Shown piece by piece: positions 7,707-16,611 of a stretch of DNA of 64,000 bases; positions within the stretch are counted from its first letter, which is position 1; every line of letters starts with the position of its first letter. A model generated the notes under the pieces. The model was not told the DNA's origin and ran no database searches. It was given only the letters and a program-made list of their open reading frames with translations. Origin of the DNA: Streptomyces xylophagus (GTDB taxonomy: Bacteria > Actinomycetota > Actinomycetes > Streptomycetales > Streptomycetaceae); NCBI RefSeq assembly GCF_000716435.1, contig NZ_JNWO01000006.1:248001-312000 (forward strand), given 5' to 3'. A program made the translations under genes and the position numbers.

Positions 7707-10241
7707 CTACACCCACGTCCGGGGGCGGTAACGGTTGGCACGTTCCACCAGGTCGATCCTCTCCTCGCCGCCCCGCGCCAGCCGGGCCAGCGTGCGGTAC
7801 GAACGCTCCAGGCCGAAGCGGAGTCCCCGCTCGTCCAGCTCGCTGCCGAGCAGCTCCCGCCGCGTCGACGGCACGGAACCCTGGCCTCCGGAGAGTATCC
7901 AGTCGAGGGCACAGCCGAGGACCTCGGCCGACAACCGCTCCCGCCGGACCGCGTCAAGACCGTATCCCTCCAGCGCTTCCACCTGTCCGGCGGCGGCGCT
8001 CAGATCGTCCAGGAACGGCGTGTCGCCGGCCGCCGCGGTCCGCTGCCGAAGCCGCGCCCGTACGGCGGCCACGCGCGCGGCAGTGTAGTGGATGGATGCC
8101 TCGGGCACCGACTCCAGCGTCCGTACGGAATCCTGCCGGTCGCCGGTCGCGAGCTGGACGCGGGCCAGGCCGAAGGCCGCGCTCACATAGCTCGGGTCGG
8201 TCGACCACACCAGGTGGTAGTACTCCGCCGCGTTGTCCAGCTGGCCCAGCACCTCGGCGCACAGCCCGAGGGCCAGCTTCGGCGCGGGCTCGCCCGGGAA
8301 GGCGTCGTAGATCGCGTCGAAGGACAGCGCCGCGGCTTCGTAGTCGCGGGTCGCCAGCGCGGCCACGCCCCGGTACCAGACCACCCGCCAGTCGTCGGGC
8401 CGCTCGTCCTCCAGCTTCGCCAGGGCGTCGAGCGCGGTGTACGAGTCGCCGTTCTCCAGCCAGGCGCGGATCTGTCGCAGCCGGGTCTCCACGGACGGCG
8501 ACGGCGCGGACGCGAGGGCGCCGAGCAGTTCGGTCGCCGCGGTCGCCATCAGGCCCGCCAGGAAGCCCGCGTTGGGGTCGGTCGGGTCGACGTGCGGGAC
8601 GGGCAGGGCGAGCGCGACGGCGGGGGAGTCGACCGTCTTCACGATGCTCGGGGTACTGCCGTTGAGGGCGTCCGCGGCGGCGGGCAGTGACGTGGCGGCG
8701 GACAGGCGTGCGGCGGGGAGCTTCGTGGACGCCAGGGCCTTCTTCCCCGGCCGCGCCACCCGCGCCCCCAGCCGCGACACGTCCCCGTCCAGCGGCGGCA
8801 CCAACTCCGTGTCCGTGACCTTCAGTTCGGGGCCGAACAGGGTCGACAGGGACGGGCGGGCCCGGCCGGTCTGCAGGGAGACGACCTCGCGCAGGACGCC
8901 CGTCAGCTGCTCGGCCATCTCCTGCGCGGAGGCGAACCGGCGGGCCGGGTCGGGGTCGGTGGCGCGGACCAGGAGCCGGTAGAACGACTCGTAGCGGCGG
9001 AAGACCTCGATGTTGTCCGGGTCGGGCAGGGAGTCCACGAAGACGTTCGTGTAGCCCTGGAAGTCGAAGGTCATGACCGCGAGCGTGCGGGCGACCGTGT
9101 ACAGGTCGCTCGCCACCGACGGGCCGACCTCCGCGACCTCGGGCGCCTGGTATCCCACCGTGCCGTAGATGGCCGACTCGTCGTCGTCCATTCTGCGCAC
9201 CGCGCCCATGTCGATCAGCTTGAGCTGGTCCTCGGTCTGGATCGCGTTGTCGACCTTGAAGTCGCAGTACAGCAGGTTGCGGCTGTGCAGGTGACCGAGC
9301 GCCTCCAGGGCCTCGATGCCGTACGCGCAGGCCTGCTCCACCGGCAGCGGATCGCGCTTGCCGGACTCCGTACGACGGTCGTTGGCGATCTCCTTGAGGG
9401 ACTTGCCGCCGACGTACTCCATGACGATGTACCCGTCCAGCGAACCCGTCCGCTGGTCCAGGTGCTCCACGAAGTTGTAGATCCGCACGATGTTGGCGTG
9501 CTCGATCTCGGCGAGGAAGCGCCGCTCGGAGATCGCCGCGGCCATCGCGTCCTGGTCGCCGGTGTCCAGGAGGCCCTTGAGGACCACCCAGCGGTCGGAG
9601 ACCGCGCGGTCCACCGCGAGATAGACCCAGCCCAGGCCGCCGTGCGCCAGACAGCCCACGACCTCGTACTGCCCGTGCACGACGTCGCCCTCGGCCAGCT
9701 TCGGCGAGAACGAGTACGGGTTGCCGCACTTGGTGCAGAAACCCTCCGTGCGCCCCGGGCTGTCGCCGCGCGAACGCCCCACCGGCGCACCGCAGTCCGA
9801 GCGCGAGCAGAACCGCTTGCGCTCGGGCACCTCCGGGTTCTCCAGGACCATCTCGCGCGGGTCGGGCCGCGGCACCCCCGGCACCTGCACCAGGCCGACC
9901 CCGAGCCGGCCCCGGCTGGAGGTCCCCGACGAGGAACCGGAGCTGCGCACCGACACCGAACGGCTGGAGGACCGTCCCGACTCCGAGCGCGAGAGCCGTC
10001 CCGACACCGAGCGCCGTGACTTCGACGACTGTGACGACGTACGCGAACTGCGGCTGCTGGGACGGGAACCGCTGCTCCCCCTGCCGCCGCCGGTCATTCC
10101 GGTGGGCGGCGAACCCAGCGCCCCGTTCGACGACACCACCGGCGCCAGACCGCACGTGTCGCAGTACAGCTCGCCGCCGCCCACGTCCTCGTACGAGCCC
10201 TCGCAGTCGGGCCGTTGACACTTCTGCTGTGCCTCACTCAT
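7707..10241 (-). CDS. pknG: PknG-like Ser/Thr protein kinase with rubredoxin-like and TPR domains
   Basis: This 844-residue protein has the PknG order of domains: an extra N-terminal ribbon (C8/C13/C27/C30), a Ser/Arg-rich segment, a rubredoxin-like four-Cys motif (RFCSRSDCG with GFCTKCGNPY), a kinase domain beginning YEVVGCLAHGGLGWVYLAV with catalytic loop LLYCDFKVDNA and DMGA in place of DFG, then TPR-like helices and the conserved end ERANRYRPRTWV. Mycobacterial PknG is soluble and controls 2-oxoglutarate/glutamate metabolism through an FHA protein. Here GlnH/GlnX-like genes precede it, as in mycobacteria, and PP2C, vWA and FHA genes follow. ATG at 10241; 26 bp after the coiled-coil gene. 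Confidence 0.93.
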   Translation of the reverse strand: MSEAQQKCQRPDCEGSYEDVGGGELYCDTCGLAPVVSSNGALGSPPTGMTGGGRGSSGSRPSSRSSRTSSQSSKSRRSVSGRLSRSESGRSSSRSVSVRSSGSSSGTSSRGRLGVGLVQVPGVPRPDPREMVLENPEVPERKRFCSRSDCGAPVGRSRGDSPGRTEGFCTKCGNPYSFSPKLAEGDVVHGQYEVVGCLAHGGLGWVYLAVDRAVSDRWVVLKGLLDTGDQDAMAAAISERRFLAEIEHANIVRIYNFVEHLDQRTGSLDGYIVMEYVGGKSLKEIANDRRTESGKRDPLPVEQACAYGIEALEALGHLHSRNLLYCDFKVDNAIQTEDQLKLIDMGAVRRMDDDESAIYGTVGYQAPEVAEVGPSVASDLYTVARTLAVMTFDFQGYTNVFVDSLPDPDNIEVFRRYESFYRLLVRATDPDPARRFASAQEMAEQLTGVLREVVSLQTGRARPSLSTLFGPELKVTDTELVPPLDGDVSRLGARVARPGKKALASTKLPAARLSAATSLPAAADALNGSTPSIVKTVDSPAVALALPVPHVDPTDPNAGFLAGLMATAATELLGALASAPSPSVETRLRQIRAWLENGDSYTALDALAKLEDERPDDWRVVWYRGVAALATRDYEAAALSFDAIYDAFPGEPAPKLALGLCAEVLGQLDNAAEYYHLVWSTDPSYVSAAFGLARVQLATGDRQDSVRTLESVPEASIHYTAARVAAVRARLRQRTAAAGDTPFLDDLSAAAGQVEALEGYGLDAVRRERLSAEVLGCALDWILSGGQGSVPSTRRELLGSELDERGLRFGLERSYRTLARLARGGEERIDLVERANRYRPRTWV

Positions 10242-10267
10242 GACCGACCCCGCTTCTCCCTCGTCAC

Positions 10268-11596
10268 TCACGCGCCCGGCCCCCTCTGGTCCTCGGGACC
10301 GCCCTGCGGCTGCCGCGGAGCGCTGAACTGCTCGGCGGCGGCGTGCTGGTAGCGCAGCACCGCCTGTTCGGCGACGCGCAGGTCGCAGGGCGCGCTCCAC
10401 AGCATGCGGCGCGCCGCGTCGTACCGCTCGATCAGCAGCGGGTCCTCCGCGAGGCCGTGCCGGGCGACCTTCGCCTTGTACGCGTCGAGGCGGCCGCGCA
10501 GCTCCGCGCGGACCGCCAACGGCTGGGTGACCGCCGTCAACGACTCGCGGGCGCGCAGCAGTTCGTCCTCCGCCTTCTGCTCCAGGGACTCCAGGAGCGG
10601 GGACAGCCGGTGCCACTGGGCGTGTCTGCGGTACTCCGCGGCCGTCGACAACTGCTCCTGGAGCACGGTCGGCGGTCCGCTGACCACCGGCACCTCGGTG
10701 GCGGCGATCTTCGCGAGGACCTCACCGCGCGCGGTGCGCGCCTCGGCGAGCGTACGGTCCGCGCGGGACAGCACGTCCCGCAGCTTCACCAGCCGCGCCT
10801 CCGCGTCCTGCCGGACGGTCAGTACGGCGTCGATCTCACGGCGTACGTCCTCCAGGGCGCGTGCCTCCCGGTCGTAGACCGTGGTGTCGGGCCTGCCGCC
10901 GCCGGGTGCCGAACTGCCCTGCGCCCGCACCCAGAAGGCCAGCGGGTCGGAGATGACCCGCTCGCGCAGCTCGGTCAGGGTGCTGGTGATGCGCTCCAGG
11001 TCGTCGCCCGCCGGGTGTTCGCCCGGGCGCACGCCGACGGAGTGGGCGAGCTGGCGGGTGCGCTGCAACTCCGCGGCCAGTAAATCGATCCGGGCGGGCA
11101 GCGCCGACCACACCGCGTCGGAGGTGACGACCATGTCCAGCGAGTTCGCGTACAGGTCGTTCATCTCGTCGACCAGCGCGCTCAGCGAGAACTGGTGGCT
11201 CAGCTTGCTCGAACCGCCGGTCAGCGTCGGCATGTTGGCGGTCGCCGTGGTGGATCCGGCGACCGTGACGGACTCGCCGCGCAGCAGCTCGGTCAGCTCG
11301 ACCAGGTCCTCACGGCTGGACCAGCGGCGCCGGGAGCGGATGCTCTGGGCGGCGCGGAACGCGTCCGTGTAGGCGTCGAAGTACGCCCACAGCAGCGTGA
11401 TCGACGCGTCGGTGGACGCCCAGCGCTCCTTGGTCGTGCCGGTCAGCTCGGCGCCTTCGAGGAGTCTGCGGCCCGCGTGGTCCTGCAGGGCGAGGAGCGA
11501 GGTCTCGATGGCCTCGTGCTCCGCGCCGAGCCGCGCCAGCGCACGGTCCACCTCGTCCCGGTCCATTACCGGCCCGGGGGGTCCCGTGACGCCCAT
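10268..11596 (-). CDS. Coiled-coil protein of unknown function with a TTA codon
   Basis: This 442-residue, mostly helical soluble protein has heptad-like stretches (LEDVRREIDAVLTVRQDAEARLVKLRD read in parts) and no signal peptide, membrane helix or recognised catalytic motif. It is inserted between the glnH-like and pknG-like genes, a place empty in mycobacteria, so it may be a scaffold or adaptor linking sensor and kinase. Codon 172 is TTA (plus-strand TAA at 11081-11083, in frame), which in Streptomyces needs the developmentally regulated bldA tRNA. ATG 11596 is preceded by GAGAGGTG at good spacing; an internal ATG (11566) is less likely. Confidence 0.85.
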   Translation of the reverse strand: MGVTGPPGPVMDRDEVDRALARLGAEHEAIETSLLALQDHAGRRLLEGAELTGTTKERWASTDASITLLWAYFDAYTDAFRAAQSIRSRRRWSSREDLVELTELLRGESVTVAGSTTATANMPTLTGGSSKLSHQFSLSALVDEMNDLYANSLDMVVTSDAVWSALPARIDLLAAELQRTRQLAHSVGVRPGEHPAGDDLERITSTLTELRERVISDPLAFWVRAQGSSAPGGGRPDTTVYDREARALEDVRREIDAVLTVRQDAEARLVKLRDVLSRADRTLAEARTARGEVLAKIAATEVPVVSGPPTVLQEQLSTAAEYRRHAQWHRLSPLLESLEQKAEDELLRARESLTAVTQPLAVRAELRGRLDAYKAKVARHGLAEDPLLIERYDAARRMLWSAPCDLRVAEQAVLRYQHAAAEQFSAPRQPQGGPEDQRGPGA

Positions 11597-11670
11597 CGAT
11601 CACCTCTCGCTGCGTTGTGTTCCGTCTGATCCGTCTAAGTCCGTGTCGTCGTTCGGTAGTTGATGGACAG

Positions 11671-12732
11671 TCACTTGTAGTGCGGAGTGGGCGGGTCGGC
11701 CGACGAGGAGTCCTTACCCAGGGTGGGCAGCAACCATTTCGTGTAGGACGCACGCCAGCCGTCGGGGCTGGTGCGATAGGTCTCCAGTATTCGGTTGACC
11801 CGCTGTACCAGATCGGTGGCGCTCTTGTTCATGGCCACGCCGTAGTACTCGGTGGTGAAGGGCTTGCCCTTCAGCTCCACCGTCGGGTCCTGCGCGGCCT
11901 GGCTGGCGGCGAGCGCGCTGTCGGTCACCACCGCGTCCGCCTGGCCGAGTTGGAGCTCCACCAGGCAGTCCAGCTGGTTGGGGACGGGCGTCAGGATGTC
12001 CACACTGGCGGGGATCGTGTGGTGCGTCTTGTCGTAGTTCAGCCGCTTGTTGGCCGTGGAGGTCGCCGCCGAGCACACCCGCTTGCCGGCGAGCGAGCTG
12101 TTGTAGCCCGTGATCGTCGATTCCTTCGGGGCGAGGACCTGCTGGCCGGTGAGGAAGTACGGGGCGGAGAAGGCGACGTCCTTGAGGCGGTCGCAGTTGA
12201 TCGTCATGGTGCGGACCACCATGTCGACGCGCTTCCCCTGGATCGCCGGGATCCGCTCGTTGGTCGGGATGGCCAGGAACTGGACGCTCTGGGCGGTGTA
12301 GGAGCTGCCGAAGATGTCCTTGGCGATGGCGGTGACGAGGTCGATGTCGAAGCCCGCCAGGTCGCCGGAGGCGCTGTTGGGGTCGCGGTAGCCCCAGCGG
12401 TAGCTGTTCTGGTCGACGCCCACCTTCAGCACGCCCCGGGCCTTGATGGCCTTGATCGTGTCGCCCTCGGCGTCCGACGGGGCCGGGCTCAGGTTCTGGG
12501 CGGTGCTGTCCGTGCAGTTGTCGGCCCTGGCCTGGGTGCCCTGGACCGTGCGCTGTCCGCCGAGGGCCGTGCCGGCCTCGCCGCGCGACTGGGTGAGCGG
12601 CAGCAGCAGGACGAACGCGACCGCGAGGACGCAGACGACCGCCATCGCGCCCACCCCGCCCCAGCCCCTCAGGCTGGCCCGCAAGCGGCGCACAGCGCTC
12701 AGGCGGCGAAAAAAGTCACTGCGTGCTCGCAT
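11671..12732 (-). CDS. glnH: GlnH-like membrane-anchored solute-binding protein
   Basis: This 353-residue protein begins with a basic cytoplasmic stretch and one transmembrane helix (about 29-48, AMAVVCVLAVAFVLLLPL), without a lipobox, then an amino-acid-type bacterial SBP_bac_3 domain (VLKVGVDQNSYRWGYRD, GFDIDLVTAIAKDIF, VDMVVRTMTINCDR, ADAVVTDSALAAS). In mycobacteria GlnH binds amino acids and signals through GlnX to PknG rather than feeding a permease; no permease is encoded here either. ATG 12732 follows a GAGAGGGGG ribosome site; a GTG at 12750 overlapping the previous gene is an alternative. The gene lies 14 bp after the GlnX-like gene. Confidence 0.87.
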   Translation of the reverse strand: MRARSDFFRRLSAVRRLRASLRGWGGVGAMAVVCVLAVAFVLLLPLTQSRGEAGTALGGQRTVQGTQARADNCTDSTAQNLSPAPSDAEGDTIKAIKARGVLKVGVDQNSYRWGYRDPNSASGDLAGFDIDLVTAIAKDIFGSSYTAQSVQFLAIPTNERIPAIQGKRVDMVVRTMTINCDRLKDVAFSAPYFLTGQQVLAPKESTITGYNSSLAGKRVCSAATSTANKRLNYDKTHHTIPASVDILTPVPNQLDCLVELQLGQADAVVTDSALAASQAAQDPTVELKGKPFTTEYYGVAMNKSATDLVQRVNRILETYRTSPDGWRASYTKWLLPTLGKDSSSADPPTPHYK

Positions 12733-12746
12733 CGTCACGCCCCCTC

Positions 12747-14192
12747 TCACCGGTACTCCGACAGCCTGCGCCCGATGCCCAGTACGGCGCCGGCCGCGCC
12801 GAGCACCGCGAGCACCGCGGCGCCGACGGTGAGGCCGGTCATGGCGTCCAGGCCGTCACCCGCGGACCGCTGGAACTCCTTGGTCTCGTGGTCCAGCGCC
12901 TTGTCCAGCGAGGCGTCCACGGACTTGAAGCACTCGGCGGTCGCGTCGCCCGTGCCGATGACACCGTCGCGGGCCTTTTGGTAGTCACCCGCGTTGTTGG
13001 CCTCGCTGACCTTCTTGTGCCGGGCGATCCACACCGTCATGGAGCTGTTGGCGACCGCGACGGGCCCCCGGCCCGCGGAGTCGTCGGCGAGCGAGTCGGC
13101 CAGTGTCAGGCCCTTGCCCAGCGCGGCGATCTCCTGGTCGTATCCCCAGTCGTAGGCGTCCATGACCGTGCCGTCCGCGAGTTCGTGGGTCTCGGCGCCG
13201 CGGCTGACCAGGGTGAGGTTCTCGTCGCTGCGCGCCTTGAGGGAGGCGATGCGGGCGTCGTGCAGCACGTTGAGCGACTTGACCCCGTGGTCGTACGAGT
13301 CGTTGAGGCCCGCGCGGGCGACGGTGTGGCCGACGACCACCCACAGCAGGACGACCGCGGTGGTGGCGGAGGCGGCGACCAGGCCCTGGTTCAGGACCCG
13401 GTTCGTGCGCTGGTAGTTGCGCCGCTGGGCCCAGGCCAGGCCGCCGAGGGCGAGGACCCCGAGGGCGATCGCGGCCCACGGGTACGGTGTCGCGTCCGCG
13501 TAGTCGGCGCTCAGCCGCTGGTTCTCGTTCTTGTAGAGGTCCTGGGCCTTCGGGAGCATCTTGGTCTGCATGGTGTCGTTCGCGGCGCGCAGATAGGCGC
13601 CGCCCACCGGGAAGCCCTGCCTGTTGTTGGCGCGGGCCGACTCGACCAGGCCCTTGTACTCCGGCAGCAGTTCGTTGAGCTGCCTGATGGTGGTCGCGGA
13701 CGACGAGCCCGGGTCGGCGTTGGCGGCGGCGGTGACGAGCTTCGCGGCGGCCGTCCTGATGTCGAGCTCGTACTGGTCGCGGGTCGCCGTGGTCTCCTGC
13801 AGGCCCGCCAGATAACCGGTGGCCGCCATGGTGTTGGCGTCCGCGAGCGAGCGGTAGATGTCCGCCGCGTCGGAACTGAGCGGCTGGCTGTGGTGGAGCA
13901 CGTCGTCGGCGGCCGTCGCCCGGCTGTCGGTCTGCCAGGCGGTGACCGCGCCGAACGCGACCACCAGCACGGCCAGCAGCGCGCCGATGGCCCGCAGCCG
14001 GCCCGGCTCGGTGGTGGCTGCCGCGCGCAGCCGGTCGACGCCCTCGGCGAGCGCCGTACGGCGCGCGGGCGTCGCGTCCGGCGTGCGCCGGGGCGCGGGC
14101 GCCCCCGGCCGGCTCGACTGCTGCGGCAGCACCGGCATCGTGGGCACGCCGGAGCCCGGTGGCGCCGTGCTGCTCTTCGGCGGTTGTGTCAC
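12747..14192 (-). CDS. glnX: GlnX-like four-helix membrane sensor
   Basis: This 481-residue protein has four clear hydrophobic helices: about 50-71 (AIGALLAVLVVAFGAVTAW), about 230-246, about 262-282 (TTAVVLLWVVVGHTV) and near the C-terminus (GLTVGAAVLAVLGAAGAV). Two large helical extracytoplasmic loops lie between helices 1-2 and 3-4. This matches the topology and position of mycobacterial GlnX, which receives the ligand signal from GlnH and passes it to PknG. It starts with GTG at 14192 after GGGGGAGGT and is the first gene of the operon, so the 185-bp gap upstream must hold the promoter. Assigned by topology and synteny. Confidence 0.8.
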   Translation of the reverse strand: MTQPPKSSTAPPGSGVPTMPVLPQQSSRPGAPAPRRTPDATPARRTALAEGVDRLRAAATTEPGRLRAIGALLAVLVVAFGAVTAWQTDSRATAADDVLHHSQPLSSDAADIYRSLADANTMAATGYLAGLQETTATRDQYELDIRTAAAKLVTAAANADPGSSSATTIRQLNELLPEYKGLVESARANNRQGFPVGGAYLRAANDTMQTKMLPKAQDLYKNENQRLSADYADATPYPWAAIALGVLALGGLAWAQRRNYQRTNRVLNQGLVAASATTAVVLLWVVVGHTVARAGLNDSYDHGVKSLNVLHDARIASLKARSDENLTLVSRGAETHELADGTVMDAYDWGYDQEIAALGKGLTLADSLADDSAGRGPVAVANSSMTVWIARHKKVSEANNAGDYQKARDGVIGTGDATAECFKSVDASLDKALDHETKEFQRSAGDGLDAMTGLTVGAAVLAVLGAAGAVLGIGRRLSEYR

Positions 14193-14377
14193 TGCTGACC
14201 TCCCCCAGGGTCACCCCGTCGCCGCAAGTATCGCCGCCAGGACTGACATTCCGCACCGGTCTTCACTGGATCTTGATCGGATCGCAGCGCGATGACCGGA
14301 TTTCCGGCACCACACAACGCCCCGTACCGCCCCCCTGTCCATGAATACGCCGTGGGAATCTGTTCGGTTCCCGGGCG

Positions 14378-15349
14378 TCAGTGCTCGTAGTGGGCCCGCG
14401 CCCGGACGTGCGCCTCGGCCGGTGCGCCCACGTGGTCCAGGCCCAGCAGGACGGACCCGAGGACCGGCCGCGCGGTGACGACCGTGGCCACCGCCTTGGG
14501 CGCCCGGGCGGCCAGCAACTCCCTTATACGGTCGTCCAGTTGGGGGTGCCGGGCGGCGAGGATGCTGCCGCCGAGCAGCACCGGTGCCTCCTCGTCGAGC
14601 AGGTCCAGGCGGGTCAGCGCGACCGTCGCCATCGCCACGACCTCCTCCGCCAGCCGGTCGACGATGGCGCGGGCGACCGGGTCGCCGTCCACCGCCGTCG
14701 CGAACAGCACCGGCGTCAACTCGTGCCGGCGATGGTGCGCGACGTGTTCGAGATGCAGGGCCTCGATGAGGTCGTACATCGACTCCAGACCGAAATACGC
14801 CGGGAGCGTACGCGCCAGGGCCGTAGGACCACCGCGTCCGTCCTCCGCGCGCGCCGCGTGCCACAGGGCCTCCTCCGCCAGGCCCCAACCGCCGCCCCAG
14901 TCACCGGAGATACGGCCCAGCGCCGGGAAGCGGGCGGTACGGCCGTCGGGCCGCATGCCGGCGCAGTTGATGCCCGCCCCGCAGACCACGGCGACTCCGC
15001 GCGGCTCGGGGATGCCCGCCCGCAGCACCGCGAACGTGTCGTTGCGCACCTCCACACTCGTGCCCCACGCGCGCGCGTGCAGCGCGGTCGCCAACTGCTC
15101 CTCCTCCACGGGGAAGTCGGCGTTGGCGAGACAGGCCGACACATGCTCGACCCTGCCCACCCCGGCGTCCGCGAAGGCGCGGGCGACCGTCTCCCCGAGG
15201 GCGTCCACGGCCGTGTCGATCCCCACGACCGGGGGCCGGAACCCGCCGCCGCGGGCCGTGGCGAGGACTTCTCCGTCGGCCGCCACGACCGCGACGTCGG
15301 TCTTGCTGTTGCCCGCGTCGATGGCGAGGACACTTGCGGTCAGGCCCAC
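14378..15349 (-). CDS. BadF/BcrA-type ATPase, N-acetylglucosamine kinase-like
   Basis: This 323-residue cytoplasmic protein of the ASKHA fold has an N-terminal phosphate loop (VLAIDAGNSKTDVAVV), VCGAGINCAGM, and GRISGDWGGGWGLAEEALW. Family members phosphorylate N-acetylglucosamine or similar amino sugars with ATP. It starts with GTG at 15349, overlapping the GH4 gene by 10 bases, and is the last gene of the sugar operon, so it probably phosphorylates the monosaccharide released by the glycosidase. The sugar itself is not defined by sequence. Confidence 0.85.
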   Translation of the reverse strand: MGLTASVLAIDAGNSKTDVAVVAADGEVLATARGGGFRPPVVGIDTAVDALGETVARAFADAGVGRVEHVSACLANADFPVEEEQLATALHARAWGTSVEVRNDTFAVLRAGIPEPRGVAVVCGAGINCAGMRPDGRTARFPALGRISGDWGGGWGLAEEALWHAARAEDGRGGPTALARTLPAYFGLESMYDLIEALHLEHVAHHRRHELTPVLFATAVDGDPVARAIVDRLAEEVVAMATVALTRLDLLDEEAPVLLGGSILAARHPQLDDRIRELLAARAPKAVATVVTARPVLGSVLLGLDHVGAPAEAHVRARAHYEH

Positions 15350-16605
15350 GCGAGGTGCTCCCGGTTGTGCGCGATCAGCTGGTCGGTCAGGGCTTCGGCG
15401 TACTCGTACTGGCCGATCAGGGGATGCGAGAGCAGCGCCCGGAACACCCGGTCCCGGCCGCCGCGCAGCGCGGCCTCCAGGGCGAGGTCCTCGTACGCCG
15501 TCACGTTGGCCATCAACCCCGCGTACAGCGGGTCGACTTCGGCCACGGGCAGCGGAGTCGGCCCCTTCGCGCCGATGGCCGCCTGCACCTCGATGACGGC
15601 GTCGTCCGGCAGGAACGGCAGCGTCCCCTTGTTGTACGTGTTCACCACCTGGTACGGGCTCCCACCCCCGCCGAGCAGCGCGGCGGCCAGGTCGACGGCG
15701 GCCTCGGAGTAATAGGCACCCCCGCGCTTGGCGAGCAGCGCGGGCTTCTCGTCGAGCGCCGGATCGGCGTACATCTTCAGCAACTCACGCTCCATCTCCG
15801 CCACTTGGGAAGCCCGCGACGGCTTCGTCCGCAGCTCCCGTACGACCTCGTCGTGCGCGTAGAAGTAGCGCAGGTAGTACGACGGGACGACGCCGAGCCG
15901 GTCGAGCAGCACCCGGGGCAGGCTCAGGTCGGCGGCGATGTCGTCGCCGTGTTCGCCGAGCAGCTTGGGCAGCACGTTCTCGCCCTCGGGACCGCCGAGC
16001 CGCACACCGGTTTCCCAGGTGAGGTGGTTGAGGCCCACATGGTCGAGGTGCACATCGTTCGGGGTGACCCCGAGGAGTCCGGCGAACTTCCGCTGGAAGC
16101 CGATCGCCACGTTGCACAGGCCAACTGCCTTGTGGCCGGCCTGGAGCAGGGCGCGGGTCACGATCCCCACCGGGTTGGTGAAGTCGATGATCCAGGCGTC
16201 CGGGTTCGTACGGCGGACCCGCTCCGCGATGTCGAGGACCACCGGCACGGTCCGCAGCGCCTTGGCGAGGCCGCCCGCGCCGGTCGTCTCCTGCCCGACG
16301 CAGCCGCACTCCAACGGCCACGTCTCATCTTGCTCGCGCGCCGCCTGCCCGCCGACGCGGAGCTGGAGCAGCACCGCGTCGGCGCCCTCGACACCGGCGT
16401 CCAGGTCGAACGTCGTCACGATCTTGCCCGGGTGCCCCTGCTTGGCGAAGATCCGGCGGGCCAACCCGCCCACCAGCTCCAGGCGTTCGGGCGCCGGGTC
16501 GACGAGGACGAGTTCCTCGACGGGCAGGGTGTCCCTCAACCGGGCGAAGCCGTCGATGAGTTCGGGTGTGTAGGTCGAGCCTCCGCCGACCACGGTGAGT
16601 TTCAT
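15340..16605 (-). CDS. Glycoside hydrolase family 4 (6-phospho-beta-glucosidase-like)
   Basis: This 421-residue enzyme begins with the NAD-binding motif VVGGGSTYTPELIDGF and shows GH4 features CNVAIGFQRKF and VHLDHVGLNHLTWE with metal/catalytic residues. GH4 enzymes cleave glycosides by an NAD+- and Mn2+-dependent redox mechanism. The operon imports sugar by ABC transport, which does not phosphorylate, so either an unphosphorylated glycoside is the true substrate or phosphorylation precedes cleavage through the neighbouring kinase. ATG at 16605, 6 bp after the MalG-like permease stop. Confidence 0.9.
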   Translation of the reverse strand: MKLTVVGGGSTYTPELIDGFARLRDTLPVEELVLVDPAPERLELVGGLARRIFAKQGHPGKIVTTFDLDAGVEGADAVLLQLRVGGQAAREQDETWPLECGCVGQETTGAGGLAKALRTVPVVLDIAERVRRTNPDAWIIDFTNPVGIVTRALLQAGHKAVGLCNVAIGFQRKFAGLLGVTPNDVHLDHVGLNHLTWETGVRLGGPEGENVLPKLLGEHGDDIAADLSLPRVLLDRLGVVPSYYLRYFYAHDEVVRELRTKPSRASQVAEMERELLKMYADPALDEKPALLAKRGGAYYSEAAVDLAAALLGGGGSPYQVVNTYNKGTLPFLPDDAVIEVQAAIGAKGPTPLPVAEVDPLYAGLMANVTAYEDLALEAALRGGRDRVFRALLSHPLIGQYEYAEALTDQLIAHNREHLAWA

Positions 16606-16611
16606 ACGTGG

